A stretch of DNA of 64,000 nt, from assembly GCA_040403535.1 (NCBI GenBank), contig JBBAKL010000011.1, positions 8,089-72,088 of the forward strand, written 5' to 3'. The notes under the pieces are model-generated. The model saw only the letters and a list, made by a program, of their open reading frames with translations. It had not been told where the DNA came from and did no database searches. This stretch comes from JAHEYG01 sp040403535 (GTDB taxonomy: Bacteria; Bacteroidota; Bacteroidia; B-17B0; Aurantibacillaceae). Below are positions 42,006 to 51,772 of this stretch, one piece after another (the stretch's first letter is position 1; each line of letters starts with the position of its first letter). The position numbers were made by a program, and so were the translations under genes.

Positions 42006-42802
42006 TGTTTTGCAAAACAACTGATAATTTAAATCTGTATTATGAGGTTCATGGTAACATTCAAAGCCCGCGCACATTGGTGTTTTTAAACGGACTTTCA
42101 CAAAATACCATGTCGTGGATACTAACCACTCCTTCATTTAAAGATAATTTCAGAATCATTTTACTTGATTTTATTTTTCAGGGACAAAGCGACCGAAACG
42201 GAGAGTGGCGAAACTTTGATCAGCATGCAAACGATGTTACGCGCGTATTAGATGAACTGAAGGTTGACAAAGTTATTTTAGCAGGATTGTCATACGGTAG
42301 TTTAGTCGCTCAGCATTTTGGAGTTTTGTATCCTCACCGTTTAGAAAAATTAATTTTAATTTCAACGTTTGCTCATAAAACACCTTATTACGATGCCATT
42401 GAACATGCCTGGTGGCGCGCACTGGAGTTAGGAGGTTATCCTTTAATGCTTGATATTATGTTACCCGCCGTTTTAAGTGAGGAGTATTTTAAAAACCCAC
42501 TTATTCCTATTGATTTAATGAAGCAAGCCCGCCAGGAGGTAAACGGAGAAGCACAATCTTTGTTTAGATTAATGCAAGCAACAAAGGCACGACAGGATTA
42601 TCGCCCAGAATTAAAAAAAATCACCACTCCAACCTTAATATTACAAGGCGAAAAAGATTTGTTGTTTCCGCCACACATGGCAAAAGAAGTAAGTGATAAC
42701 ATTAAGGGTTCTGCCATAAAAATCATTCCCGTTGCCGGTCACACACTAAATCTGGAAGCAGTTCCTCAAATGTGTGCCGAAATGAAAGCCTTTATTGGGT
42801 AA
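42005..42802 (+). CDS. alpha/beta hydrolase
   Basis: A 265-residue hydrolase of the alpha/beta fold. The oxyanion region is VFLNGLSQNTMSW, the nucleophile elbow GLSYGS (Ser about 98), the acid in LQGEKDLLFP, and the His in VAGHTLNLE. A DFIFQGQSDR motif follows strand 4. Substrate is unknown; it is cytoplasmic. It is translationally coupled to the LD-carboxypeptidase gene, so a role in cell-wall or metabolite recycling is possible but unsupported. Confidence 0.88.
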   Translation: MFCKTTDNLNLYYEVHGNIQSPRTLVFLNGLSQNTMSWILTTPSFKDNFRIILLDFIFQGQSDRNGEWRNFDQHANDVTRVLDELKVDKVILAGLSYGSLVAQHFGVLYPHRLEKLILISTFAHKTPYYDAIEHAWWRALELGGYPLMLDIMLPAVLSEEYFKNPLIPIDLMKQARQEVNGEAQSLFRLMQATKARQDYRPELKKITTPTLILQGEKDLLFPPHMAKEVSDNIKGSAIKIIPVAGHTLNLEAVPQMCAEMKAFIG

Positions 42803-42888
42803 ACGCCTCATTCAAAGAGGTTTTCTCTCACAAAAATTCAAGTTTAAATCAACGCATTTTTCTTAACTTTATGCAATAAGTTTAGTCT

Positions 42889-44163
42889 ATGAATTTTGTT
42901 GAAGAATTAAGATGGAGAGGCATATTACACGATATTATGCCGGGCACGGAAGAGCTGTTAATGAAGGAAACTGTTACAGCCTATATTGGCTTTGATCCAA
43001 CAGCCGACTCGCTGCATGTAGGAAGTCTGGCTCAGATTATAACCTTATTGCGTTTTCAGAAATCCGGGCACAAACCTATTGCGCTTATTGGTGGCGCAAC
43101 CGGAATGGTGGGCGATCCGAGCGGTAAATCAGCAGAGAGAAATTTGCTGGATGAAGACGCGCTAAACAAAAATGTAGCAGGAATAAAAAAGCAATTAGAG
43201 AAATTTCTTGATTTTAATGCCGGCCCAAACGGTGCGGAATTGGTTAACAATTACGACTGGATGAAACAATTTTCGTTTTTAGATTTCATTCGCGATGTTG
43301 GGAAATTTATCAGTATAAATTACATGATGGCAAAAGACTCGGTACAAAACCGTTTGGAAACCGGAATGAGTTTCACTGAGTTTAGCTATCAGTTATTGCA
43401 GGGATATGATTTTTATTGGCTGAATAAAAACAAAAACTGCAAATTGCAAATGGGAGGAAGTGATCAGTGGGGAAATATTACTACCGGAACAGAATTAATT
43501 CGCCGTAAAGGTGCCGGAGAAGCGTATGCTCTAACAACCCAATTAATTAAAAAAGCAGACGGAACAAAGTTTGGTAAGAGTGAAAGCGGAAACGTGTGGC
43601 TCGACAGAGAAAAAACTTCTCCTTTTAAATTTTATCAGTTCTGGTTAAACTCAAGTGATGAGGATGCTAAAACATATCTGAAATATTTCACTTTGCTTTC
43701 AAAGGAAGAAGTGGAAACGCTTGTAGTAAAGCATGCCGCCGCTCCGCATGAGCGTCATTTGCAAAAAGCATTAGCTAAAGATATTACAGTAAGAGTACAT
43801 AGCGAAGAAGATTTTAATGCCGCTGTGGAGGCTTCAGAAATTCTATTTAAAGGAAGCGTTGAGGATTTGGCAAAATTGGATGAAGCCACTTTTTTAGATG
43901 TGTTTGATGGCGTTCCTATGTTTGAAATATCAAAGTCAGAACTATCCGGCGGTATAGGTTTTATTGATTTGTTAGCTGAGAAAACAAAAATATTCCCAAG
44001 TAAAGGAGAGGCGCGCAAAATGGTTCAGGCGGGTGGAGTAAGTGTAAATAAACAAAAGTGGGAAGATGTGCAGGGAAACATTGATTTAAAACACGCATTG
44101 AAAGAAAAATACATTTTAATACAAAAAGGAAAGAAAAATTATTTTCTGTGCAGGGTTAATTAA
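42889..44163 (+). CDS. tyrS: tyrosyl-tRNA synthetase
   Basis: A 424-residue class I synthetase. The HIGH-like motif is in FDPTADSLHVGSLAQI, the tyrosine site includes SYQLLQGYDF and QMGGSDQWGNI, and the KMSKS-type loop is KFGKSESG. The C-terminal S4 RNA-binding domain (SKGEARKMVQAGGVSVNKQKW) is complete. Two bases separate its stop from the rpoN start, so the two are co-transcribed. Confidence 0.97.
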   Translation: MNFVEELRWRGILHDIMPGTEELLMKETVTAYIGFDPTADSLHVGSLAQIITLLRFQKSGHKPIALIGGATGMVGDPSGKSAERNLLDEDALNKNVAGIKKQLEKFLDFNAGPNGAELVNNYDWMKQFSFLDFIRDVGKFISINYMMAKDSVQNRLETGMSFTEFSYQLLQGYDFYWLNKNKNCKLQMGGSDQWGNITTGTELIRRKGAGEAYALTTQLIKKADGTKFGKSESGNVWLDREKTSPFKFYQFWLNSSDEDAKTYLKYFTLLSKEEVETLVVKHAAAPHERHLQKALAKDITVRVHSEEDFNAAVEASEILFKGSVEDLAKLDEATFLDVFDGVPMFEISKSELSGGIGFIDLLAEKTKIFPSKGEARKMVQAGGVSVNKQKWEDVQGNIDLKHALKEKYILIQKGKKNYFLCRVN

Positions 44164-44165
44164 AA

Positions 44166-45656
44166 ATGGCATTAAAACAAACACAAAGTTTAAAGCTGTT
44201 ACAGAAGCTATCGCCTCAGCAGATTCAGTTAATGAAACTGTTGCAGTTGCCTACGCTTGCCCTCGAAGAACGTATTAAAGAAGAGCTTGAAATAAATCCT
44301 GCACTGGAAGAAGATGATAATTCGGCCAGTGATGAAGAGTTGTACGACAATGCAGATTCGGTAAATGATAATACCGAAGAGAACGACGGAGAGGTGAATG
44401 ATTATGAGGAGAAAGAGCCTGAGCGTATCGATGATCAGGTAGACATGGAAGATTATATGGGAGATGAGGAGATGGATTCGTATAAATACGAAGTGAGTAA
44501 TAAAGGCGCCGATGATGAGAGCAGAGAGTTTGTGGTTGTGGAAGGTCCCGACTTTCATGATTTATTGGAACAACAATTAGGGATACGGGAGTTGGATGAA
44601 ACGGAATATACCATTGGTTTGTATTTAATAGGTTGCATTGATGAAGACGGATACATTAGAAGAGATTTAGAAGCGATTGTTGACGATTTAGCATTTAGCA
44701 ACAATATTAATACCAATAAAGCTACTGTTGAGAAAGTATTGAAAGTGATACAGGAATTTGATCCGGCTGGTGTAGGCGCCCGTAATTTACAGGAATGTTT
44801 GTTGATTCAATTAGAGCGTAAGTCTGAAAAGACCAAAGAGGTTTTAGATGCCATTGAAGTGGTGAAGCACATGATGGATGATTTTTCGAAGAAACATTAC
44901 GATAAAATCACCCGCAAACTTGATATAGATGAAGAGGATTTAAAGGATGTGATTGCAGAAATAACACATTTAAATCCTCGCCCCGGTTCTATGGGAGATG
45001 CGATGACTGCTTCGGAAGTTGTGCCGGATTTTGTCATCGCTGTTGTGGATGGAAAGCCTGAGCTGAGCATCAATTCACGCAATCTGCCTGAATTGCGTAT
45101 CAGCAAGGATTATATTGAAATGCTGAAAGAATACAGTAAACAAAAAGATAAGAGTATGAAGGAGGCAAGTACTTTTATTAAATCTAAAATTGAAAACGCA
45201 CAATGGTTTATTGATGCTTTGCAGCAACGCCACCAAACGATGATGATAGCCATGCATTCCATTATGGAGTATCAGGAAGATTATTTTGCAACAGGGGATG
45301 AAGCGGCGTTAAAACCAATGATATTGAAGGATATTGCCGATAAAGTAGGCATGGATATTTCTACGGTGTCGCGCGTAGCAAATAGTAAATATGTTCAAAC
45401 TCCTTACGGAACTTTTTTATTAAAAACATTTTTCTCTGAGTCATTAAATACAGAGAGTGGCGAAGAAGTAAGTTCACGTGAGGTGAAAAAGATTTTGAAA
45501 GATTGCGTGGATAACGAAGACAAGAAAAAGCCTTTAACCGATGATGCGCTTTGTGATATTCTGAAAGAAAAAGGTTATACGATTGCACGCAGAACAGTAG
45601 CTAAATACCGGGAGCAATTGGATATTCCGGTGGCGAGGATGAGGAAAGGGTTATAA
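44166..45656 (+). CDS. rpoN: RNA polymerase sigma-54 factor
   Basis: A 496-residue alternative sigma factor. Region I (KQTQSLKLLQKLSPQQIQLMKLLQLP, Gln-rich) binds enhancer proteins. An acidic region II of about 70 residues follows (for example DDQVDMEDYMGDEEMDS). The core-binding domain has the usual FDPAGVGARNLQECL, and the C-terminal RpoN box is seen as ARRTVAKYRE. It is in an operon with tyrS. No sigma-54 enhancer-binding protein is encoded in the window. Confidence 0.96.
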   Translation: MALKQTQSLKLLQKLSPQQIQLMKLLQLPTLALEERIKEELEINPALEEDDNSASDEELYDNADSVNDNTEENDGEVNDYEEKEPERIDDQVDMEDYMGDEEMDSYKYEVSNKGADDESREFVVVEGPDFHDLLEQQLGIRELDETEYTIGLYLIGCIDEDGYIRRDLEAIVDDLAFSNNINTNKATVEKVLKVIQEFDPAGVGARNLQECLLIQLERKSEKTKEVLDAIEVVKHMMDDFSKKHYDKITRKLDIDEEDLKDVIAEITHLNPRPGSMGDAMTASEVVPDFVIAVVDGKPELSINSRNLPELRISKDYIEMLKEYSKQKDKSMKEASTFIKSKIENAQWFIDALQQRHQTMMIAMHSIMEYQEDYFATGDEAALKPMILKDIADKVGMDISTVSRVANSKYVQTPYGTFLLKTFFSESLNTESGEEVSSREVKKILKDCVDNEDKKKPLTDDALCDILKEKGYTIARRTVAKYREQLDIPVARMRKGL

Positions 45657-45660
45657 TAAT

Positions 45661-46014
45661 CTATTTGTTTTCAAGTTTTTCTTTTAATAAAGCAATTTCC
45701 TGAGTAAGCATTTTTATTTTGTCCTGTTGTTTTGTGTTTAATACGCTTAAATGGACTAGGTATAAAATCACTGATACAAATAGCAGCATAAAAAGGAGAG
45801 AAGGTGCATAGTACACACCCAACATATTTGCAATAAGGTCAAGCCCGCTGCGCCAAAATGAAAAAACATTCAACACAACGGCTGTTGCTATCCAAATAAT
45901 ACTGAACTCTTCTCTTAACCTGCCTTTTACAATTAATCGAAAAATAAAAAACAAGAACAACAGTGTAAAACCGATTGCAATCAGCTGAATGATTAATGGA
46001 TTTATATTTTTCAT
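45661..46014 (-). CDS. DUF2304 membrane protein
   Basis: 117 residues with three membrane segments (about 7-25, 33-52, 68-88) and a C-terminal coiled coil (NTKQQDKIKMLTQEIALLKEKLE). DUF2304 proteins usually accompany a polyprenyl-phosphate glycosyltransferase, as here: it overlaps the GT2 gene by 4 bases. A helper or membrane anchor role is likely. Confidence 0.85.
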   Translation of the reverse strand: MKNINPLIIQLIAIGFTLLFLFFIFRLIVKGRLREEFSIIWIATAVVLNVFSFWRSGLDLIANMLGVYYAPSLLFMLLFVSVILYLVHLSVLNTKQQDKIKMLTQEIALLKEKLENK

Positions 46015-46736
46015 TTTTTAATTGGTTTTAAGTTTAAAAAAAGAATGGCCAGAGAAACCTTTAGCATATAGTAAATACTGTTAAGTCCGCCAATAGATGA
46101 AACCCCGCCTTCTCTAGATTTCATAATCACAGGAATTTCTTTAACGTTTAATCCGTTATTAAGCAGGTAAACGATAGATTCCGGCTCCGGATATTTATCC
46201 GGATAATATTTAACACAAAGCTCAATAGCTTTTTTGTTAAATGCCCTGTAACCGGATGTGCAATCTAACACTTTTTTCCCTGTACAAAATTTAATTAAAC
46301 TGCTTAAAAAATTGATGCCAAACCTTCTGAAAACAGTGGACTGAAATCCTTCTTTATTTATAAAACGCGAGCCAATTGCAATATCGGTCTCGTTATGAAT
46401 GATTGGTAGAAGTATTTTGTGCAATTCTTGTGGAGGATGCTGTCCATCACCGTCCATTTGCACGGATATATCAAAATTATTTCTGTAGGCGTAAATAATT
46501 CCGCTTTGTACTGCCCCACCAATCCCGAGATTTACAGGAAGATTTAAAAAATGAATGCGGTGTTTTTTTATTTCTAAAACGGTGTTGTCTTTTGAACAAT
46601 CATTTACAGGAAGGGGTGTAAGGTGTACTCCCGGAATATTAACTGATTTTAATTCCGCTAATAATTTACCTATGTTTAGTTCTTCATTGTAACACGGTAT
46701 GATTACTAAAACTTTGGTATGATTAGTTTCTTTCAC
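46011..46736 (-). CDS. DPM-type family 2 glycosyltransferase
   Basis: A 241-residue GT-A enzyme like dolichol-phosphate mannose synthases. VLVIIPCYNEELNIGKLLAEL and QMDGDGQHPPQEL (DxD metal site) are clear, as are AIGSRF and TSGYRAFNKKAIEL. It should transfer a sugar from a nucleotide donor to undecaprenyl phosphate on the inner face of the inner membrane. Overlaps with DUF2304 (4 bases) and with the upstream GT-C-like gene (14 bases) place it in one operon, where it probably makes the lipid-linked donor for the GT-C proteins. Confidence 0.9.
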   Translation of the reverse strand: MKETNHTKVLVIIPCYNEELNIGKLLAELKSVNIPGVHLTPLPVNDCSKDNTVLEIKKHRIHFLNLPVNLGIGGAVQSGIIYAYRNNFDISVQMDGDGQHPPQELHKILLPIIHNETDIAIGSRFINKEGFQSTVFRRFGINFLSSLIKFCTGKKVLDCTSGYRAFNKKAIELCVKYYPDKYPEPESIVYLLNNGLNVKEIPVIMKSREGGVSSIGGLNSIYYMLKVSLAILFLNLKPIKK

Positions 46737-48108
46737 CTTCGCGCATTTTTTTATAATTAGGAACCTTTAAACTTTTCCAGAATTTTTCAGTTTCCTGTCC
46801 GCTTAATTTATATTTATTAAATACTAACCAGTAACTCTTACTGTTCATGCTATCGTAATGAATTAATCCGGAATTGTACTGATAAGTTTGTCCGATGTTT
46901 AAGCAAATCCCTGAAAAAATAATTGCGAAAAAAGTCATTTGAATATGAGGAGTGAATTTATTTTGTAATTGAGTTAGGTGGTTAACCAAAGCCGCTATCG
47001 GAAGTGCTAAAAAGGCAGTGTACTGCGTAAAGCCTCTTGCGCCGAAACATCCTCCAAAATGCCAGTCCCACCAGCAACTTAAAACATAAATGGTTATTAA
47101 AATAAAAGCAACTAAAATAATTCTTGATTTTTTTAATTCATCTTTCATAAAGAAGAATCCAATAAAGGCAAGAGCGATGAGCGGCGAATACACAAACCAT
47201 CCTTTGCGGTAACTAAAAAGAATATTTATTATTTGCGGATCGTTCCAAAAGAATCGCTCACCGGGATACGAGAAATAAAAGTAAGAGCCGGTTTTATATT
47301 TCCAGAATAAAAACTGCGGTACCCACAAAGCAACTGCTACAAGCGCCATTAACAAAACATGTTTATACGACTGAAGAAAAAAGAACAGCCGTTCTTTTAG
47401 GCTACTGAAAGAATCAATCATCCAGAAAACAAAAATTGTTGCGGCAAACACTTCGGTCGGACGTATAAGACACGCCAGGCCCATAATTAGACCAAGAAGG
47501 ATGGATTTAAAATAAGTGGGCTTTTTATACCAGTGAAATGTCATCAGGAGCTGGGCCGTAAACAACATAAAAAGATAGCCATGCGTCATTTCGCTAAAAG
47601 CTACTACATAACAAAATAAAGTAGTTCCAAAAAACACAATGGCCAAAGTAACAGCAGTGGTTATTTCGGAGTAAAATTTAATCAAGAAGTTTCTTAAAAA
47701 AATTAATCCCAGCAAGCCGTAAAAAATACTGCCAAAATGTATGGCAGTTGAAAAAGGTTCGCTGTAACCGGTAAGCGGACTTTTTTGATTAAGAGCGATT
47801 TTATAGCCAATAGCAAAAAAGGGAGAATAAAGTACAGACATGCCGTAAGTGGTTTTAGGCATTTTTCCACCTAAAGGAGCGTTATTCATGAAGAAATTCA
47901 AATCTTCCTGATATGTAAAATCGTAATTGTAAATGAAAGTTCCCGGAAGGTAAGAGTAATATTGTGCTACATCCCAAACAAATGGATGATCACCCATTTT
48001 GTGTCGGTGCCAAGGTCGCCACAAATCCATGAACCAAAATGAGAAGCAAAAAGCAAAAAGCAAAAGCAATACGGAAGGCTTCTTAAGTATGTTATTAGTT
48101 AAGGGCAT
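46723..48108 (-). CDS. polytopic membrane protein, GT-C glycosyltransferase-like
   Basis: 461 residues with about 10-11 membrane segments. The first periplasmic loop contains acidic residues (HPFVWDVAQYYSYLP, with the Asp in the place used by GT-C enzymes for metal or acceptor contact). The rest shows alternating hydrophobic helices and a cytoplasmic C-terminus. No family signature is certain. Its overlap with the DPM-type GT and the other membrane gene suggests use of polyprenyl-linked sugars for glycan or protein modification in the periplasm. Confidence 0.7.
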   Translation of the reverse strand: MPLTNNILKKPSVLLLLFAFCFSFWFMDLWRPWHRHKMGDHPFVWDVAQYYSYLPGTFIYNYDFTYQEDLNFFMNNAPLGGKMPKTTYGMSVLYSPFFAIGYKIALNQKSPLTGYSEPFSTAIHFGSIFYGLLGLIFLRNFLIKFYSEITTAVTLAIVFFGTTLFCYVVAFSEMTHGYLFMLFTAQLLMTFHWYKKPTYFKSILLGLIMGLACLIRPTEVFAATIFVFWMIDSFSSLKERLFFFLQSYKHVLLMALVAVALWVPQFLFWKYKTGSYFYFSYPGERFFWNDPQIINILFSYRKGWFVYSPLIALAFIGFFFMKDELKKSRIILVAFILITIYVLSCWWDWHFGGCFGARGFTQYTAFLALPIAALVNHLTQLQNKFTPHIQMTFFAIIFSGICLNIGQTYQYNSGLIHYDSMNSKSYWLVFNKYKLSGQETEKFWKSLKVPNYKKMREGERN

Positions 48109-49732
48109 CCAACGCGAATTTTCCTAAGTTATTAAAGTTAATAGTTTCGTTAAGCAACAAAGTTGAGTCTCCATTAATTTTAAGCCTATTAGCGGACACC
48201 AAAAACTTTTTATCCTGTTCGATTAATTTTACAAAGAAACCTTTTTGTGAATTTGAACTTTTTAAAAAACTGACACAACCATGTATATGATTAGATTCAA
48301 TAATATTTCTTTGGGCATAATACCAAATTACCGGTGTACCATACACATTTGTAAAAATAACCTCATCCGGTGTGCTGTATTTTTTTATAACATCGCCAAC
48401 TATTTTTTGATAGTATGAGCTATTGTCTTGTTTATTTACAAAATAATAATTCTGAATGGAGCAATGAACAAACCAAAAAGTGATTAGTCCAAAAAGAATA
48501 GAGTTAACCAGATAGCCTTTCTCTTCGTAATAGGTAAATAGCATTCCGGTTATATAACCAATAAACAAGGTAAATAAAATAGAACTTTTTAAAGTGGAAA
48601 AATCATGTACAACCGTGAAATTGAAAAAAGCTAAATGATGAGTGACTATTGATAAAAACACAACGCCAAAACCAAGAAAGTGACTTTGTTTTATAGTGTT
48701 TTTACGTCGCAAATAATTTAGAAACAACAGCAATACTATAACATAAAAAATAAGCCAGGTATAGTCTAACAAACTGCTGTAATTAGTTTCGTAATTAGTA
48801 AAAAAGCGATTTTTGGAACTTGCTGTTCCAAAAGCGTAACCTGCTTCGGCATTGCTTTTATCGTGTCCGCTTCGTTGCGTATATTTTTGAATCGTTTTTT
48901 CCTTTAATGGTTGAAATCCTGCAATGGTGGTATATTGCCAAATACTTAACGAAATGGAAGAACTTGATGCAATAAAAATAGCGATCACATACTTAAATAG
49001 CATCTTGTTTTTGAACGCTTTTAAAAACAGAAAAGCGCCCATAAAAAAGGCAAAGAATACGGCAATCCATTCGGTATATACCCCGAAGAAAGTAAAGAAG
49101 GCTAATCCTGTCAGGTGCCATTTGTTTGTGTTTTGAGGCTCATCAACTACTTTAATAAACACAAGCAGTGCTGAAAGTATGAATACGTGTACCAACATAT
49201 CCGCAAAGTAAATATTGGCATGAAACCATAAATTTCCGCTGGCAAATAAATACATGGTGTAACCAATCAGAGACGGTATAAACAGCAAGCTGTTATATTG
49301 TTTTTTGAAGAATTGGTTAATTATCAGGAAAATTAAAAGAGCGCAATAAAAATGTATGAATAATCCGATAATTCTTATTCCGAGTAATGATACTTTAAGA
49401 TTAAAAAGCTTAAATGCTAAATACGGAAAGATGAAACAGAAAGGCGGATATGATGTATAATACGCATAAAGATTTTTGTCTCGAAAAACCTGATTTTTTA
49501 ACAGATCCCGTTCTGCTTTAGCGTCAAACGTAAAAACAGGATTAAAATTATAATAGCTAATTCCGTTCTTTTCAAAAATACTTAAAGTAGTTAATACATG
49601 CCCAGTAAGCCATTCATGGTGCCTTCCGGCAGGGGCTTTTAAATTATCAATTCTTATAGCTACTGAAATTAAAAAGACCGTTACAAGAATAAAGGTATTA
49701 ATTGCAAAAAACTTATTAATTTTAAATTTCAT
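48095..49732 (-). CDS. polytopic membrane protein, GT39/ArnT-like
   Basis: 545 residues with about 11 membrane segments followed by a short soluble C-terminal region (about 430-545). The first loop after the N-terminal helix contains RIDNLKAPAGRHHEWLTGHVL, with the His-Glu pair where GT-C transferases have acidic residues. The start is ATG at 49732. It overlaps the next membrane gene by 14 bases. It is the first gene of the four-gene operon ending with DUF2304. Confidence 0.72.
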   Translation of the reverse strand: MKFKINKFFAINTFILVTVFLISVAIRIDNLKAPAGRHHEWLTGHVLTTLSIFEKNGISYYNFNPVFTFDAKAERDLLKNQVFRDKNLYAYYTSYPPFCFIFPYLAFKLFNLKVSLLGIRIIGLFIHFYCALLIFLIINQFFKKQYNSLLFIPSLIGYTMYLFASGNLWFHANIYFADMLVHVFILSALLVFIKVVDEPQNTNKWHLTGLAFFTFFGVYTEWIAVFFAFFMGAFLFLKAFKNKMLFKYVIAIFIASSSSISLSIWQYTTIAGFQPLKEKTIQKYTQRSGHDKSNAEAGYAFGTASSKNRFFTNYETNYSSLLDYTWLIFYVIVLLLFLNYLRRKNTIKQSHFLGFGVVFLSIVTHHLAFFNFTVVHDFSTLKSSILFTLFIGYITGMLFTYYEEKGYLVNSILFGLITFWFVHCSIQNYYFVNKQDNSSYYQKIVGDVIKKYSTPDEVIFTNVYGTPVIWYYAQRNIIESNHIHGCVSFLKSSNSQKGFFVKLIEQDKKFLVSANRLKINGDSTLLLNETINFNNLGKFALDALN

Positions 49733-49800
49733 TTATAACAAAATTATATTTACCTATTTTTATGGGTAGAATTGCTAGAATGGTAAATTTACAAATATTT

Positions 49801-50343
49801 ATGAGAATTATTCTGCTAACTATAGTTTGTTTCATTGTCGGTTCTTGCCGCCCTAAGTTCAAGGAGGATCCTTGTTTTTCAACTTTTAATGACTTCGAAA
49901 ACACATTGGGATGGGTGGATAACACATGTAATAGTTCGGGATCAGCCACCCAGCGTTTTGGGAAGGACAGCAAAGGCAGTATACATGTGAGTAATAAGTT
50001 TCCATATGGCTACATGTTCAGAGCAAAGTTTAGTGAGTTATCAAATGAACCAATTTTCAGGGCTGAGGTAAATGCGAGTTGCAAAAAAAATTCGCCGGCT
50101 ATTGATAGCTGTGGATTAGTTTGTAGTGTTGAAAATAACGCGGGTCAGATTCTCTATTGGCAAGAACTAAATTTAAAAGAATTTATAAATGAAACAGACT
50201 GGTTTGATGTAAATAAAAAATTTGATCTATCCGCTTTCAGTGGTTCAGAAAACAAGGTTAATGTTTTTGTATGGAATCACAGTTCGGCACAGGATATTTT
50301 TATTGACAACGTAAGCATCAAATTTTACTCTGTTCCGGAATAA
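49801..50343 (+). CDS. small lipoprotein, jelly-roll-like domain
   Basis: About 180 residues. The start is taken at ATG 49801 because the signal peptide begins there (MRIILLTIVCFIVGSC) and ends in a lipobox GSC; the frame is open upstream to 49762 but adds only a charged segment. The mature part is beta-rich, with FRAEVNASCKKN and FIDNVSIKFYS near the end. By eye it resembles the lipoprotein at 51773 (about 180 residues, similar tail DDLKFTVYE). The function is unknown; it converges on the flavoprotein gene. Confidence 0.72.
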   Translation: MRIILLTIVCFIVGSCRPKFKEDPCFSTFNDFENTLGWVDNTCNSSGSATQRFGKDSKGSIHVSNKFPYGYMFRAKFSELSNEPIFRAEVNASCKKNSPAIDSCGLVCSVENNAGQILYWQELNLKEFINETDWFDVNKKFDLSAFSGSENKVNVFVWNHSSAQDIFIDNVSIKFYSVPE

Positions 50344-50353
50344 GTGCTCTAGT

Positions 50354-51769
50354 TTATTTTTTCTGTAATCCTGTTTTTGTAATTACCGATGATTCCTGAT
50401 AATCTTCGTAATCGGTATTTATTTCCCACAGGTTGTGTTTCTTATTGTGAAGAATATTTTCAGCCGCTAATTTGCCCATTAAAATACTATGATCCTGATT
50501 GTTGTATTTAAATGCGCCATATCGACCAATTACATGTAGATTTTTAATGGATGACAGGTAATCTTCAACTGGCTTTAAAGTTTCTTTGTATCCTGTAGAA
50601 TAAACAGGGTAACATCGATGAATTTTGTAAACGTGACCATCGCTGATTTCAGCATTACCAATTAGTCCTGTTTTGCGCAATTCTTCTTTTCCTAATTTAA
50701 TTAAATCTTCGTCCGATTTATTCCAAAATTCATCTTCATCGTAACACCAGTATTCTAAAGCGCAAATAGTGCTTTCTTCTTTACCGTTAATTTGAGGAAC
50801 CCAGTTTCTGAAGTTCGTTAATCGCCCCATCTGCAAATCAGAACTATGAACATACAACCAGTTATCAGGAAATAAATTTTTTGCTTGTACGTTTAAATAA
50901 ACGATGATTGTGTTTCTGAATTTAAGATCTTCTGCTGCTTTCTTAATATTTTGAGGAACTTCCGGTAAGCGAGATACCATGAGTGAAATTGGCATGGAAG
51001 AAACCACATGATCATATTCTTTAGTTGCACCCTCTGTTAATTCTATTCCGCACCCAACTCCGTTTTTTGTGATTACTTTTTGCACGGGAGTTTTAAGAAA
51101 AACATTACCTCCTTTTTTCTTTACAAACTCTGCCATACGTTCATAAACCATTCCTGTTCCGCCATGCGGATAAGCAAACTGATCTACCAATGTTTTGTGT
51201 TTTCCGCTGTTGCCAAATAAGGCAGTCTTCATTGCTTCGCCCAAGCTGAATTTTTTAATTCGTTGAGCGGCAAAATCAGCATCTAAAACATTGCACGGAA
51301 TGCCCCATAATTTTTCGGTATAAGTTTTAAAGAATATTTGGTATAATTTTTTACCGAAACGATTGGTTACCCATCCTTCAAACGTACTGGTGTCTTTTGT
51401 AGGAAATGCTTTTTCGATTCCGTAATGAGTAATGCAGGAAGCGGCATTAATAATGCCCATATTCGACAAAGCGTTAAATGCTTTAATAGGGTAATGAAAG
51501 AACTTCTTGTTATAGTAAATGCGCGTTAAGCGATCAACCATTTCATAATCTTTTCCAACTACTTCCAGCCATAATTCATTTACACGGGTATCATTGCTAA
51601 AGAAACGGTGAGGACCGATATCTACTTTCTGATTCCATAATTCAATTGTTTTGGCCATTCCGCCAACACTTGGGCCCGCTTCATAAACATCTACGCTAAC
51701 ATTGTTTTTCGCTAACTCGTAAGCGGCTGTCATTCCGGCGGGACCTGCTCCAATAATTGCAATCTTCAT
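50354..51769 (-). CDS. FAD-dependent UDP-galactopyranose mutase-like oxidoreductase
   Basis: 471 residues. The N-terminal FAD-binding GxGxxG fold is IAIIGAGPAGMTAAYELAKNNVSVDVYEAG, with VGGMAKTIEL and DIGPHRFF as in UGM and protoporphyrinogen-oxidase relatives. The C-terminal FAD loop is IGRYGAFKYNNQDHSI. UGM-like enzymes make UDP-galactofuranose, but this longer form is also found in glycan clusters with unknown substrates. It lies 3 bases after the lipoprotein gene at 51773 in the same operon. The true reaction is not established. Confidence 0.82.
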   Translation of the reverse strand: MKIAIIGAGPAGMTAAYELAKNNVSVDVYEAGPSVGGMAKTIELWNQKVDIGPHRFFSNDTRVNELWLEVVGKDYEMVDRLTRIYYNKKFFHYPIKAFNALSNMGIINAASCITHYGIEKAFPTKDTSTFEGWVTNRFGKKLYQIFFKTYTEKLWGIPCNVLDADFAAQRIKKFSLGEAMKTALFGNSGKHKTLVDQFAYPHGGTGMVYERMAEFVKKKGGNVFLKTPVQKVITKNGVGCGIELTEGATKEYDHVVSSMPISLMVSRLPEVPQNIKKAAEDLKFRNTIIVYLNVQAKNLFPDNWLYVHSSDLQMGRLTNFRNWVPQINGKEESTICALEYWCYDEDEFWNKSDEDLIKLGKEELRKTGLIGNAEISDGHVYKIHRCYPVYSTGYKETLKPVEDYLSSIKNLHVIGRYGAFKYNNQDHSILMGKLAAENILHNKKHNLWEINTDYEDYQESSVITKTGLQKK

Positions 51770-51772
51770 GGT

